A stretch of 64,000 bases of DNA from Saccharothrix carnea (lineage in GTDB: Bacteria; Actinomycetota; Actinomycetes; Mycobacteriales; Pseudonocardiaceae), in the NCBI RefSeq assembly GCF_003014735.1, contig NZ_PYAX01000005.1, forward strand, positions 1-64,000, read 5' to 3'. Positions 1 through 8,423 of this stretch are shown one piece after another. The notes beneath the pieces were generated by a model. It was given only the letters and a program-made list of their open reading frames with translations. It was not told the origin of the DNA and did not search any database. A program made the translations under genes and the position numbers. The first letter of the stretch is position 1. Every line of letters begins with the position of its first letter.

Positions 1-183
1 CACGGGTGGACGTTGGGAATTCCGCTGACGAAGGTGGAACTCGCCTCGATCGCCGGCATGAAGCCCAGAACGGCCGAGAAGGCGTTCTCCGATCTGCGAA
101 AAGCGGGGGTGGTGGTGAGTCACCTGAGGCGTGACGTGCTGGTGCCGGATCTGGCGGGGCTGCGTAAATTCGCGGGCTTCTGA
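1..183 (+). CDS. Crp/Fnr-family regulator, C-terminal fragment (5' end outside window)
   Basis: The reading frame is open from base 1 and ends at TGA 181-183, giving about 60 residues. It reads as a winged helix-turn-helix of the Crp type: a helix containing TKVELASIAGMKPRTAEKAF is followed by a recognition helix with SDLRKAGVV and a short wing (RRDVLVPDL). In the Crp/Fnr family this domain binds DNA, and an N-terminal cyclic-nucleotide-binding-like domain, which would lie outside the window, senses the ligand. The next gene on the same strand is a class III cyclase-like protein 96 bases downstream, so a ligand-maker and ligand-reader pairing is possible. The family call rests on the HTH alone. 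Confidence 0.65.
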   Translation, partial: HGWTLGIPLTKVELASIAGMKPRTAEKAFSDLRKAGVVVSHLRRDVLVPDLAGLRKFAGF

Positions 184-189
184 CGCGAG

Positions 190-205
190 ACCGCATTTCT
201 GCGGT
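190..205. promoter_or_regulatory. Inverted repeat between the Crp-type gene and the cyclase-like gene
   Basis: ACCGCA at 190-195 and TGCGGT at 200-205 form perfect 6-base arms around TTTC. The repeat begins 7 bases after the Crp-type stop codon and 75 bases before the next start. It has no T-run, so it may be an operator rather than a terminator. It does not match the classical TGTGA-N6-TCACA Crp site. Confidence 0.3.
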
Positions 206-279
206 ATTCCCGCCGATGCAGTAGTCCACAGTGACTCTGCGCAGTCGTGCGTCAGCACCTCCGTCGAAAGGCCTGGCCG

Positions 280-1107
280 ATGAGCTTCCAGCGCAGCCTG
301 CTGGTGTGTTGTGACCTGAAGAGCTACGGGTCGGCAGACGACCTGCTCCAGCGCGAGCTCCAAGAGCTGCTGGTGCGCACCCTGGACCGGGCGGGCGAGG
401 CCGCCGGCCTGGACCGCTCGGCGTGGCGCCGGCAGGCCAAGGGCGACGAGGAGTGGGCCGTGCTGCCGGCCGCGACGCCGGAGGGCGACGTCGTGGACCG
501 GTACGTGCGGGCGCTCGACGTCGAACTGGGCAAGACCAACCGCTACCGGGTGCCGGAGGCCAGGCTGAGGCTGCGGATGGCGATCCACTTCGGCACCACG
601 GTCGAGGGCGCCAACGGCTACCCCGGCCAGGACGCCGTGCTGGTCAGCAGGCTGCTCAACAGCGAGCCGCCGCACGCCGCGCTGGAGCAGTCACCCGGCT
701 CCGACCTCGTCGTCGTGCTGTCCGACACGCTGTTCACCTCGCTGGTCGCGGCCCGGTACACCACGCTGCGACCGGAGGACTTCCGGCCGGTGGACGTGCG
801 GGTGAAGGACTTCCGCGGCCGGGCGTGGATGTGGCTGCCCAGCGGTGACGTGCACTCGCTCGACCTGGACGCCGCACCGGCGGCCGGACCGGCGGGCGCG
901 GGCGAGGCCCCGGTGTCCCCGGTCGTCACCGCGCCCTCGGTGAACCAGTACGCGGTGGCGAGCGGCGCGTCGACGGTGATCCAGGCGGGTGGCGACGCGC
1001 ACGTGCCGACCCAGAAGGCCGACGTGATCCAGAACTTCGACCGCAACGACCAGCGGGGCTCGCACTTCGGCCCGGTCTACCGCAAGGACACCGACGAGAG
1101 GGCGTGA
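280..1107 (+). CDS. Class III nucleotidyl cyclase-like protein with C-terminal actinobacterial VIQAG-type tail
   Basis: The ATG at 280 is preceded by GAAAGG (265-270), so it is preferred to the GTG at 247; the product is 275 residues. Features resembling the class III cyclase fold are CCDLKSYG (Asp12 in the strand-1 metal position), a KGDEEWAVLP hairpin (Asp56, second metal position) and RMAIHFG followed by GYPGQDAVLVSRLL (residues 99-126). The Arg of the usual NxxxR transition-state motif is kept (Arg124), but the Asn position is Val, so activity is doubtful. A Pro/Ala linker leads to residues 221-242 (NQY, VIQAGG), a short motif I associate with actinobacterial conflict and signalling proteins. 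It lies between a Crp-type gene and a small gene that starts 2 bases downstream. The fold call is inference from motifs; the substrate is unknown. Confidence 0.5.
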   Translation: MSFQRSLLVCCDLKSYGSADDLLQRELQELLVRTLDRAGEAAGLDRSAWRRQAKGDEEWAVLPAATPEGDVVDRYVRALDVELGKTNRYRVPEARLRLRMAIHFGTTVEGANGYPGQDAVLVSRLLNSEPPHAALEQSPGSDLVVVLSDTLFTSLVAARYTTLRPEDFRPVDVRVKDFRGRAWMWLPSGDVHSLDLDAAPAAGPAGAGEAPVSPVVTAPSVNQYAVASGASTVIQAGGDAHVPTQKADVIQNFDRNDQRGSHFGPVYRKDTDERA

Positions 1108-1108
1108 G

Positions 1109-1468
1109 GTGCGCGAGGAACCGCTGAGACTCCTCGCCGGCGCGGCGGCCGGCGCGCTGGCCACGGTGGCGGACACCGAGCAGTGGCCCGCCCTGCGGAC
1201 CAGGGTGGCCGCGGTCCTCGCGCCCGACCTGGCCGACCTGGTCAGCGCCCGGATGGACGACGCGCGCCGCAGGCTCGTCGCCGCGCCGCGGGTGCGGCTG
1301 GAACTGGCGCGGGCCGAGTTCACCACCGAATGGCGCGGCTCGATCCACACCATGCTGTGGGAACGCCCGGAGGCCGCCGGCCCGCTGCGCGCCGTGCTGC
1401 ACGACGTGAGCCCCGCCCTGCCGCGGGTGGTCGGCGACTTCGCCGCCGGGGCCACCGCCCGGCGATGA
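1109..1468 (+). CDS. Small alpha-helical protein of unknown function, partner of the cyclase-like gene
   Basis: This 119-residue protein starts with GTG at 1109, one base after the cyclase-like stop codon, so the two are almost certainly co-translated. It is rich in Ala, Arg and Leu and appears entirely helical (for example LAGAAAGALATVADTEQWP and RLELARAEFTTEWRGSIHTM). It has no signal peptide, cysteines or catalytic motif that I recognise. Tight coupling to a cyclase-like protein suggests an interaction partner or effector-associated protein, but I do not recognise the family. Confidence 0.6.
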   Translation: MREEPLRLLAGAAAGALATVADTEQWPALRTRVAAVLAPDLADLVSARMDDARRRLVAAPRVRLELARAEFTTEWRGSIHTMLWERPEAAGPLRAVLHDVSPALPRVVGDFAAGATARR

Positions 1469-1513
1469 CGGACCGAGGCGCGGGACGTGTTCCGCGGGTT
1501 CGGTGATCGGGAG

Positions 1514-1545
1514 TCCGCGAGCCACGTCGAGCGGTGGCTCGCGGA
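1514..1545. terminator. Strong stem-loop between convergent genes
   Basis: TCCGCGAGCCAC (1514-1525) and GTGGCTCGCGGA (1534-1545) are perfect 12-base arms around an 8-base loop. The structure sits between the stop of the small plus-strand gene (1468) and the stop of iolD on the minus strand (1555). Position and symmetry fit a bidirectional terminator, though there is no clear T-run. Confidence 0.65.
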
Positions 1546-1554
1546 ACTCGACCG

Positions 1555-3402
1555 TCACAGGTAGCGGAGTTGCTTCGCCTTCCCGGCGGCCACTTCGTCG
1601 TGCGCGGCGGTGATCTCCGGGCGGTGCGCCACGTCCGGCACGCCGACCTCCCACCACGCGCCCGCGTCGGTCCAGGCGGACGGGTGCGTGCGGATCACGA
1701 CCACGGCCGGGCGGTGCTCGGTCTTCGCCACCTCGCGGGCTTGGCGGTAGGCGTCACGCAGGCCGTCCAGGTCGTCCACCGGGAACGTCGCACAGCCCAT
1801 CGCGGCGGCGTGCGCGGCGAAATCGGTGCGCGGCGGTCGGGCGTGTGCCGAGCGGACGTCGTCGTAGAGGTTGTTGAAGCCCGCGCCACCCTGGCCGGTC
1901 TGCAGCCGGTGGATCACGGCGTAGCCGTCGTTGTCGCACACCACGGCGACGAAACCGTGCCCGGCGAACGCCGCCGAGAACAGCTCCGAGTTGAGCATCA
2001 GGTACGAGCCGTCACCCAGGAGCGTGGTCACCACGCCGTCAGGCCGCGCGATCGCCGCGCCCCACGCGCCGGCCAGCTCGTAGCCCATGCAGGAGAAGCC
2101 GTACTCGACGTCCATGGTCGCCTCGCCGACCGCGCGCCAGCCGCCGATCAGCTCGCCGGGCAGGCCACCGGACGCCGTCATCACGTAGTCCTCCGGGGTG
2201 GACTCCTCGTTGACCACGCCCACGACCTGCGCGTACGTCGGTGTGCCGCCCGGGGTGCGCAGGCCGTCGACGTGCGCGTCCCACTTGCCGCGCTCCTCGG
2301 CCGCGCGTGCCGCCCAGGTCTCGTCGGCCCGCCAGTCGCCGAGGGCGTCGGTCAGCTCGCGCAGGCCCTCGTCGGCGTCGGCGACCACGGCCAGCGCGCC
2401 GTGCTTCACCGCGTCGAACCGGGCGGTGTTGACCGAGACGATCCGGACGTCCGGCGCGAAGACCGTCCACGACGCGGTGGTGAAGTCCTGCAGGCGGGTG
2501 CCCACGGCGAGGACGACGTCGGCCTGGGCGGCGAGCGCGTTGGCGGAGGTTGAGCCCGTGATGCCGAGCGGTCCGGCGTGCAGGGGGTGGTCGTGCGGCA
2601 CCTCGGTACGGCCGGCGGTCGTCTCGGCGATGGGGATGGCGTGCTGCTCGGCGAAGCGGATCGCACGGCCCGCGGCACGGGAGTAGCGGACGCCGCCGCC
2701 GACGACCAGCAACGGCCGGCGTGCGGCGCGGAGCGTGGTGACGGCGTCGGCGAGTGCCCTGGTGTCGGGGCGCGGGCGTTGCGGGCGGTGCACGACCGGG
2801 GTGAACAGGGCGTCCGGGAAGTCGAACGACTCGGCCTGCACGTCCTGCGGCAGGGCGAGCACGACCGGGCCGCAGTCGGCCGGGTCGGTGAGCACGCGGG
2901 CGGCCTGCGGGAGCGTGTTGAGCAGCTGCTCCGGGCGGGTGATGCGGTCGAAGTAGCGGCTGACCGCGCGGAACGCGTCGTTGACCGTGGTCGTCGGGTC
3001 GCCGAAGTGCTCCACCTGCTGCAGCACCGGGTCGGGCGCGCGGCTGGTGAACGTGTCGCCGGGCAGGAGGAGGAGCGGCAGGCGGTTGGCGTGGGCGACG
3101 CCGGCGGCGGTGACCATGTTCAGCGCGCCCGGGCCGATGGAAGAGGTGGCGACGCCGACCTGGCGGCGGTGGGTGGCCTTGGCGATGCCGACCGCGGCCA
3201 GCGCCATGCCCTGCTCGTTGTGGCCGCGCCAGACCGGCAGTGCTTCCTTCACCTCTTCGAGGGCGTTGCCGAGGGCGAGGACGTTGCCGTGGCCGAAGAT
3301 CGCGAAGACGCCGGGGAACAGCGGGGCTTGCGTGCCGGTGGGCAGTTCGGTGCGTTGCGCTCGGAGCCAGCGGACCAGTGCTTGTGCGGTGGTGAGCCTC
3401 AT
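1555..3402 (-). CDS. iolD: 3D-(3,5/4)-trihydroxycyclohexane-1,2-dione acylhydrolase (IolD)
   Basis: This 615-residue protein has the three-part thiamine-diphosphate enzyme layout. The N-terminal pyrimidine-binding domain includes the family-typical GVFAIFGHGNVLALGNALEE; a central Rossmann domain contains PLLVVGGGVRYS; the C-terminal diphosphate domain carries GDGSYLMLNSELFSA, the GDG...N metal/ThDP motif. IolD hydrolyses the cyclic dione of the inositol pathway to 5-deoxy-glucuronate. It is the last gene of the operon and overlaps the iolB stop by 4 bases. Length and motif order match IolD rather than acetolactate synthase. Confidence 0.93.
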   Translation of the reverse strand: MRLTTAQALVRWLRAQRTELPTGTQAPLFPGVFAIFGHGNVLALGNALEEVKEALPVWRGHNEQGMALAAVGIAKATHRRQVGVATSSIGPGALNMVTAAGVAHANRLPLLLLPGDTFTSRAPDPVLQQVEHFGDPTTTVNDAFRAVSRYFDRITRPEQLLNTLPQAARVLTDPADCGPVVLALPQDVQAESFDFPDALFTPVVHRPQRPRPDTRALADAVTTLRAARRPLLVVGGGVRYSRAAGRAIRFAEQHAIPIAETTAGRTEVPHDHPLHAGPLGITGSTSANALAAQADVVLAVGTRLQDFTTASWTVFAPDVRIVSVNTARFDAVKHGALAVVADADEGLRELTDALGDWRADETWAARAAEERGKWDAHVDGLRTPGGTPTYAQVVGVVNEESTPEDYVMTASGGLPGELIGGWRAVGEATMDVEYGFSCMGYELAGAWGAAIARPDGVVTTLLGDGSYLMLNSELFSAAFAGHGFVAVVCDNDGYAVIHRLQTGQGGAGFNNLYDDVRSAHARPPRTDFAAHAAAMGCATFPVDDLDGLRDAYRQAREVAKTEHRPAVVVIRTHPSAWTDAGAWWEVGVPDVAHRPEITAAHDEVAAGKAKQLRYL

Positions 3403-4280
3403 TCGACCCGTCCTTCGGCGGTCGTGACGGGGCAGCGGGGGTCGAGGTCCTGGCTCGCCCAGGTGTCCCGGATCCAGGTGTGCGCGGGGTCGTCGCAGAA
3501 CGCCATCGAGCGTTCGTCGTTCGGGCCGGCCAGGACGTTCAGGTAGTACATGGGGTAGCCGGGCGCGGCGACGCAGGGGCCGTGGTAGCCGCGGGGGATG
3601 AGGAAGACGTCGCCGTCGCGGACGGTCACGTCCTCGTCGATGTCGCCGTCGTCGGTGTAGGTGCGGTGGAAGCCGAACCCTTCACGCGATGGGGTGATCT
3701 GGTCGCGGCCGGCGATGCGGAAGTAGTAGATCTCCTCGTTGACGACGTCGCAGGTGTGGTCGTGCTTGTGCGGCGGGTAGGACGACCAGTTGCCGTCCGG
3801 GGTGATCAGCTCGCAGGCGATCAGCTTGTCGGCGTGGTCCCAGACGCCCGGGACGCCGAAGTTCGTGACCTGGCGGGTGGCGTTGCCCGCGCCCCTGACC
3901 TCGACCGGGACCTCTTCGGCCGGGCCGTACTTCGGTGCCAGCCTGCGGTCGCAGCGGGCCATCGGCAGCGCTACTTCTACTCCGTCCTTCGTGGAGAGTC
4001 GGACTTCCGCGTCCCTCGGCACGTAGGCGAAGTCCGTGACGCGGGTGAAGACCGAATCGCGGCCCCGCACCTCGAACCGCTCACCGTCGACCTCGACCAC
4101 GCACCCGCCGGACAGCGGGAGCACGAACGCCTCGTAGTCGCCGGTCTCGAACGTGACCACCCCACCGGGGTGCAACAACAACACCCGCAACCCCGCGTGA
4201 TCCCAGCCGGCGACCTCGGGGGTGAGCTCGACGGCGTTCTCCCCGTCCGACAACGTGCCCAACGGCCGGTGCAGGCTCAT
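3399..4280 (-). CDS. iolB: 5-deoxy-glucuronate isomerase (IolB)
   Basis: The 293-residue protein is a bicupin of the KduI/IolB family. The C-terminal cupin holds the metal-site pattern SSYPPHKHDH followed by EEIYYFRI and, further on, GYHGPCVAAPGYPMYYLN. IolB isomerises 5-deoxy-glucuronate to 2-deoxy-5-keto-gluconate, the substrate of IolC. It overlaps the upstream aldolase-like gene and the downstream iolD by 4 bases each, which implies translational coupling. Confidence 0.93.
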   Translation of the reverse strand: MSLHRPLGTLSDGENAVELTPEVAGWDHAGLRVLLLHPGGVVTFETGDYEAFVLPLSGGCVVEVDGERFEVRGRDSVFTRVTDFAYVPRDAEVRLSTKDGVEVALPMARCDRRLAPKYGPAEEVPVEVRGAGNATRQVTNFGVPGVWDHADKLIACELITPDGNWSSYPPHKHDHTCDVVNEEIYYFRIAGRDQITPSREGFGFHRTYTDDGDIDEDVTVRDGDVFLIPRGYHGPCVAAPGYPMYYLNVLAGPNDERSMAFCDDPAHTWIRDTWASQDLDPRCPVTTAEGRVE

Positions 4281-5230
4281 CCCGGGCTCCCCTTCCCCAC
4301 GTCCACCCCGGCCCGCGCTCCGCCGTCACCGGATCGGGTGACCTCCCGCGCCAGGCGCAACACCGTCGCCGCCGCCTCGACCGCCGCGGCCACGTCACCG
4401 TCCGGCGGGTAGAGCAGGGCACGCCCGATGACCAGTCCCCGCACGTTCGGGTGACGCAACGAGTGGCCCCACGACGCCAGGTCGTCACTCAACCGGGCGG
4501 ACGGCACACCACCGAGCACGAGCGCGGGCAACGTCGTCGCACCAAGCACCTCATCGGGTGACGGCGGCAGCTTCAACCAGGTGAACGCCGACGTCGCCCC
4601 CAACCCGGCCGCGACGCTCCCGGCCCGCGCCAACGCCGCGGCGTCCTTCTGCAACACCAACGCACCGTCCGCGTCCCGCGCGTAGGGCAGCGGCTCGACC
4701 ATCGCCATCAGGCTGCGGTCGGCCAACGCCGACACCGCCGCGGCGCAGCTCTCCAGCGTCGGCACGGTGCCGGGATCGGAGTCGACCAGGCGCAGCAACA
4801 TCTTCCCGCCGTCCAACCCGTTGCCCGCGATCGACGTGGGGTCGTACGCGGTGAACCGGTCGTCGATCTCCCAGTCCGCGCCGGCCAGACCGCCGCGGTT
4901 CATCGAGCCGATGACGACCTTGTCGTGCAGCCCGTCGAGCAGCAGCAGCTCCTCGATCACGTCCGGCGTGCCGAGCACCCCGTCCACCGCCGGGTTCGCC
5001 AGCGCCGTGAGCAGCCGGTCCAGCAGCGAGCGGCGGTCGGCCATGGCGAGCGGATCGCCGCCGACCCCCAGCGCACCGCGCGCCGGGTGGTCCGCCGCGA
5101 CCAGGAACAGCGTGCCCTGGTCGGACAGCAACTGCGTCCGCCGCCGACGTGCCTGGTAGGCGCGGCGGATGGCGGCCGGATCGGTCGCCCTGGTGTCCAG
5201 CAACCCCTTCCACCGCTCGTCGCTGATCAC
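4277..5230 (-). CDS. Cgl0159-type (beta/alpha)8 aldolase-like protein, probable 2-deoxy-5-keto-gluconate-6-phosphate aldolase
   Basis: The 317-residue protein contains FLVAADHPARGALG, VIGSMNRGGLAG, SIAGNGLDGGKMLLRL, MAMVEPLPY and FTWLKLPP, which match the actinobacterial class I aldolase-like family (Cgl0159) found in inositol loci. It sits where iolJ would be, and IolC and IolB flank it in the same operon. It therefore probably splits the phosphorylated keto-deoxy-gluconate into dihydroxyacetone phosphate and malonate semialdehyde. The reaction is inferred from context. The start is GTG (5230), overlapping the stop of the Pro-rich ORF by 4 bases; the 3' end overlaps the iolB start. Confidence 0.8.
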   Translation of the reverse strand: MISDERWKGLLDTRATDPAAIRRAYQARRRRTQLLSDQGTLFLVAADHPARGALGVGGDPLAMADRRSLLDRLLTALANPAVDGVLGTPDVIEELLLLDGLHDKVVIGSMNRGGLAGADWEIDDRFTAYDPTSIAGNGLDGGKMLLRLVDSDPGTVPTLESCAAAVSALADRSLMAMVEPLPYARDADGALVLQKDAAALARAGSVAAGLGATSAFTWLKLPPSPDEVLGATTLPALVLGGVPSARLSDDLASWGHSLRHPNVRGLVIGRALLYPPDGDVAAAVEAAATVLRLAREVTRSGDGGARAGVDVGKGSPG

Positions 5231-5676
5231 CTCGCACCTCCGACTGCCCGGGTTGCCAGGGCCTCCAGGGGCACCGGGATCGCCGGGGGTGCCAGGGGCG
5301 CCGGCGAGGGTGACGGGTCGGCGGGAGGTGGCGGGTCGGTGGAGTCGGGCAGGTTGGGCGAGCGCGGGCGGGTGGTCGAGGGCGGCGAGTGGGGCGGAGT
5401 GGTCGGGGGCGGTGAGTGGGGCGGAGTGGTCGGGGGCGGTGAGGTGGGCTCGGTGGGCCTGGTCGTTGCGGACCGGGGCGGGGGTGGGATCGGGGTTGGG
5501 GTGGGTGGTGGGTAGGCGGGGTGGTTGTCGGGCGCTCGGTCCTCGTTTAACCGAGGGTCGGTAACGGTGTTTCCGTACATTTTCGGGTCATGTTCATCCG
5601 ATCGTGTTGGCCGGTGGGTGGGGTTGGGGTGATCTTGGCACGGGTTGGGCACGGGTGCCTGCCGAGGTGTTTTCAC
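5227..5676 (-). CDS. Possible Pro/Thr/Ser-rich protein inside the inositol operon
   Basis: An uninterrupted 149-codon frame starts at a GTG (5676) overlapping the iolC stop as GTGA and ends at a TGA (5229-5227) overlapping the aldolase GTG start, again as GTGA. Every neighbouring junction here uses the same coupling, which argues that the frame is translated. The product has a short polar N-terminus and then a long Pro/Thr/Ser region containing two copies of a nine-residue unit (PPPTTPPHS). It has no signal peptide and no recognised domain. The alternative is a 442-base untranslated gap with an internal promoter: the AT-richer patch at 5540-5600 could be regulatory. No homologue is recognised. 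Confidence 0.4.
   Translation of the reverse strand: MKTPRQAPVPNPCQDHPNPTHRPTRSDEHDPKMYGNTVTDPRLNEDRAPDNHPAYPPPTPTPIPPPPRSATTRPTEPTSPPPTTPPHSPPPTTPPHSPPSTTRPRSPNLPDSTDPPPPADPSPSPAPLAPPAIPVPLEALATRAVGGAR
5387..5440. repeat. Two perfect tandem copies of a 27-base unit
   Basis: The unit GAGTGGGGCGGAGTGGTCGG plus 7 bases occupies 5387-5413 and is repeated exactly at 5414-5440. The period is a multiple of three, so the repeats preserve the minus-strand frame of the Pro-rich ORF and encode its nine-residue repeat. Confidence 0.9.
5541..5556. promoter_or_regulatory. Small palindrome in an AT-richer patch of the inositol operon
   Basis: CCTCG (5541-5545) and CGAGG (5552-5556) flank TTTAAC. The surrounding 5540-5600 is noticeably less GC-rich than the rest of the operon and lies upstream, in minus-strand sense, of the aldolase gene. 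It may mark an internal promoter or operator. The evidence is weak. Confidence 0.22.
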
Positions 5677-6602
5677 AGGTGGGCCTCGATTTCCGGCTCG
5701 GTCGGCATGGCGTCGGCGCAGGCCAGGCGGGCGGCGACGAGGGCGCCGGCGACGTTGGCGTAACGCGCGATCCGGTCCGGTGGCCAGCCTGCGAGGAGGC
5801 CGTGGGCGAGGGCGCCGCCGAAAGCGTCGCCCGCGCCCAAGCCGCAGACGACGTCCACCGGATGCGGGGGGACGGTCCAGGTGCCGGCCGGCGTGGCGAA
5901 CAGGACGCCCTCCGCGCCCTTCTTCACGACCGCCAGCTCGACGCCGCGCGCCAGGAGTCGGGCGGCGGCTTCATCGGGGTCGGACGTGCCGACTGCCACC
6001 TCCACCTCGGTCCGGTTGCCCACGGCGACCGTCACGTGGTCCAGCATCCAGTCGATCTCGCGGCGGGCGGTGGCCTCGTCGGGCCAGAACATCGGCCGGT
6101 AGTCGAGGTCCAGGACGGTGTGGGGGCGGCGGGCTCGATGCTCCAAAACCTGGCGTTGGGTTTCCCGGGCGGGTGAGGCGGAGACACCCGTTCCGGTCAC
6201 CCAGAGCAGGGGGACCTCCGCCACCAGGTCCCACGGCACGTCGTCCGGGGTGAGGGCGAGGTCGGGGGCGAGAGGTGCGCGGTAGAACAGCAGTGGTGGG
6301 TCTTCGGGTGGGTCCAGGGCGCAGAAGACGACCGGGGTCTGCAGGTCGGGGGCGGTTCCGACGTAGGACGACGACACGCCGAAGGACTCCAGCGCCGAAC
6401 GAACGTAAGGGCCGAAGCCGTCCGGGCCGACCTTGGTCACCACCGCGGCGGAACGGCCGAGCCGCGCCGCCGCCACCGCCACGTTCGTCGCCGTGCCACC
6501 GAGCGACTTGGCGAACGTCCGCACCTGCGCCAGCGGCACGCCGCTCTGCTCCGGGTACAGGTCGACGCCGACCCGGCCGATGGTCAGCACCTCGACCGTC
6601 AT
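5673..6602 (-). CDS. iolC: 5-dehydro-2-deoxygluconokinase (IolC)
   Basis: This 309-residue PfkB/ribokinase-family kinase has the family N-terminal [20 protein letters not shown] typical of IolC, the glycine-rich [17 protein letters not shown] motif, and the C-terminal anion-hole and base motif [18 protein letters not shown], with the catalytic Asp in GAGD. It phosphorylates 2-deoxy-5-keto-gluconate. Its ATG overlaps the upstream ATPase stop by 4 bases (ATGA). Confidence 0.94.
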   Translation of the reverse strand: MTVEVLTIGRVGVDLYPEQSGVPLAQVRTFAKSLGGTATNVAVAAARLGRSAAVVTKVGPDGFGPYVRSALESFGVSSSYVGTAPDLQTPVVFCALDPPEDPPLLFYRAPLAPDLALTPDDVPWDLVAEVPLLWVTGTGVSASPARETQRQVLEHRARRPHTVLDLDYRPMFWPDEATARREIDWMLDHVTVAVGNRTEVEVAVGTSDPDEAAARLLARGVELAVVKKGAEGVLFATPAGTWTVPPHPVDVVCGLGAGDAFGGALAHGLLAGWPPDRIARYANVAGALVAARLACADAMPTEPEIEAHL

Positions 6603-7378
6603 CCGGAGACCCCGCGCAGTTCGTGCGCCAACGCCTCCAGCTCCGCGCCACCGGCCATCTGCCTGGTCAGCTCCTCCAGGCTGATCTGCGACTTCTCGTA
6701 CGTCCCCAGCGCACGCCCGCGCTTGAGCAGCAGGAACCGGTCACCCACGGGGTAGGCGTGGTGCGGGTTGTGGGTGATCAGCACGACCCCGAGGCCGCGG
6801 TCGCGCGCCTGGGCCACGTACTTGAGCACCAGGCCCGCCTGCTTGACGCCGAGCGCGGCGGTGGGCTCGTCCAGGATCAGCACCTTCGCCCCGAAGTGCA
6901 CGGCACGGGCGATCGCCACGCACTGCCGCTCACCGCCGGACAGCGTGCCCACCGGCTGCTCCACGTCACGCAGGTCGATGCCCAGCTCGGCCAACGCCGT
7001 CCGCGTCACCCGCCGTCCTCGCCGCCGGTCCAGGAACCGGAACGGCCCGAAGCCGACCGTGGGCTCGGACCCGAGGAAGAAGTTGCGCCACACGCTCATC
7101 AGCGGCACCACGGCCAGGTCCTGGTAGACGGTGGCGATGCCCCGGTCGAGGGCTTCGCGCGGCGAGGAGAACCGGACAGGGGAGCCGTCGACCAGGAACT
7201 CGCCGGTGTCGTGCCGGTGCACGCCCGCCAAGACCTTGATCAGCGTGGACTTGCCCGCGCCGTTGTCGCCGAGCACGCACGTCACCTCGCCGGCGTTGAC
7301 CGCGGTGGAGACGTCGCGCAGCGCGATCACGCTGCCGTAGGTCTTGCCGATACCGCGCACTTCCAGCAGTGGGCTCAT
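6599..7378 (-). CDS. Sugar/inositol ABC transporter ATP-binding protein
   Basis: The start is ATG at 7378, overlapping the permease stop by 4 bases; the longer frame upstream is a shadow of the permease. The 259-residue protein has Walker [10 protein letters not shown], signature [16 protein letters not shown], Walker [13 protein letters not shown] and switch His in VVLITHN. It is a single ABC domain, about half the size of RbsA/XylG-type tandem ATPases, and is probably used as a homodimer. It energises uptake with the adjacent permease and binding protein, presumably for inositol or a related polyol. Confidence 0.9.
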   Translation of the reverse strand: MSPLLEVRGIGKTYGSVIALRDVSTAVNAGEVTCVLGDNGAGKSTLIKVLAGVHRHDTGEFLVDGSPVRFSSPREALDRGIATVYQDLAVVPLMSVWRNFFLGSEPTVGFGPFRFLDRRRGRRVTRTALAELGIDLRDVEQPVGTLSGGERQCVAIARAVHFGAKVLILDEPTAALGVKQAGLVLKYVAQARDRGLGVVLITHNPHHAYPVGDRFLLLKRGRALGTYEKSQISLEELTRQMAGGAELEALAHELRGVSG

Positions 7379-8421
7379 CGCCGCACCCTCTCCGCTCGCC
7401 GCCGCAGGGCGTTGTTGACCAGCACGGCGGCCAGCAGCATCACGCCGAGGAACAGCTGGAACCAGTCCGAGTTCCAGTTCGCGTAGACGATGCCCTGCCG
7501 GGCCATGCCGAAGATCAGCGCGCCGATCGCCGCGCCGATCGCCGAGCCGAACCCGCCGGTCAGCAGGCACCCGCCGATGACCGCGGCGATGATGAACTGG
7601 AACTCCAGCCCGATGCCCTGGTTGGCCTGCACGCTGGTGAACCGCAGGATGTTGATCGACCCGACCAGCCACGCCGCGCCGGCCGTGGTCATGAACAGCA
7701 GGATCTTGGTCCGCGTCACGGGCACGCCGACCGCCCGCGACGACACGGGCGACCCGCCGACCGCGAAGATCCAGTTGCCGAACCGGGTGCGCAGCAGCAC
7801 GACCGCGGCGAGGGCTGTGACCAGCACCCACCACACGATCGACACGTAGAACGCCGTGCCGCCGAACGTGAACGTCGAGGCGAACAGGAACCCGGCCGAC
7901 GAGTAGCCGTCCGCGGACCGCATGCCGGACACCTGCACGGTGCCGGTCACGAGTCGGGTGATGCCGAGGTTGAGGCCTTGCAGCGCCAGGAACGTGCCCA
8001 GCGTGACGATGAAGCTGGGCAGGCCGGTGCGCAGCACCAGCCACCCGTTCAGCGCGCCGACCGCCAGCGCGAACACCAGTGACGCGAGCAGGGCGAGCCA
8101 CACGTTCCAGCCGAGCCGGGTGGCGAGGATCGCGGTGACCAGCGCGGTGGACGCGGTCATCACGCCGGCGGACAGGTCGAACTCGCCGCCGATCATGAGC
8201 AGCGCCACCGCGACCGCCATGATGCCGAGCGTGGACGCGTCGTCCAGCCAGGTGGCGACGCCGCCGGTGCTGAGGAACCGCTCGGTCACCACCGAGAAGA
8301 ACGCGAAGACGGCCAGCGCGCCGAGCAGTGCGCCGATCTCGGGTCGGAGCACGAGCCGGTCGAGCAGCCGGGCCGAGCGGAGCCGCTCGTCCGCCGCGGG
8401 AGCCGTGGTCACGGGGGTCAT
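7375..8421 (-). CDS. Sugar/inositol ABC transporter permease (BPD_transp_2 family)
   Basis: The 348-residue protein has a cytoplasmic N-terminus and about ten hydrophobic segments. It includes the RbsC-type conserved segment [18 protein letters not shown] (family motif GGIDLSVG) and [20 protein letters not shown]. It is the membrane channel of the transporter. It starts 2 bases after the binding-protein stop and overlaps the ATPase start. Confidence 0.91.
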   Translation of the reverse strand: MTPVTTAPAADERLRSARLLDRLVLRPEIGALLGALAVFAFFSVVTERFLSTGGVATWLDDASTLGIMAVAVALLMIGGEFDLSAGVMTASTALVTAILATRLGWNVWLALLASLVFALAVGALNGWLVLRTGLPSFIVTLGTFLALQGLNLGITRLVTGTVQVSGMRSADGYSSAGFLFASTFTFGGTAFYVSIVWWVLVTALAAVVLLRTRFGNWIFAVGGSPVSSRAVGVPVTRTKILLFMTTAGAAWLVGSINILRFTSVQANQGIGLEFQFIIAAVIGGCLLTGGFGSAIGAAIGALIFGMARQGIVYANWNSDWFQLFLGVMLLAAVLVNNALRRRAERVRR

Positions 8422-8423
8422 GG

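Noticed and set aside
190..205. Classical Crp binding site
   Set aside because: The palindrome lacks TGTGA/TCACA, so only a generic operator or stem is claimed.
5387..5440. Possible CRISPR-like repeats
   Set aside because: There are only two copies, directly abutting without spacers, and they keep an open reading frame.
6599..8101. A 500-codon frame suggesting a fusion upstream of the ABC ATPase
   Set aside because: The N-terminal part is the permease gene read out of frame. The ATG at 7378 overlaps the permease stop and begins a normal ABC protein.
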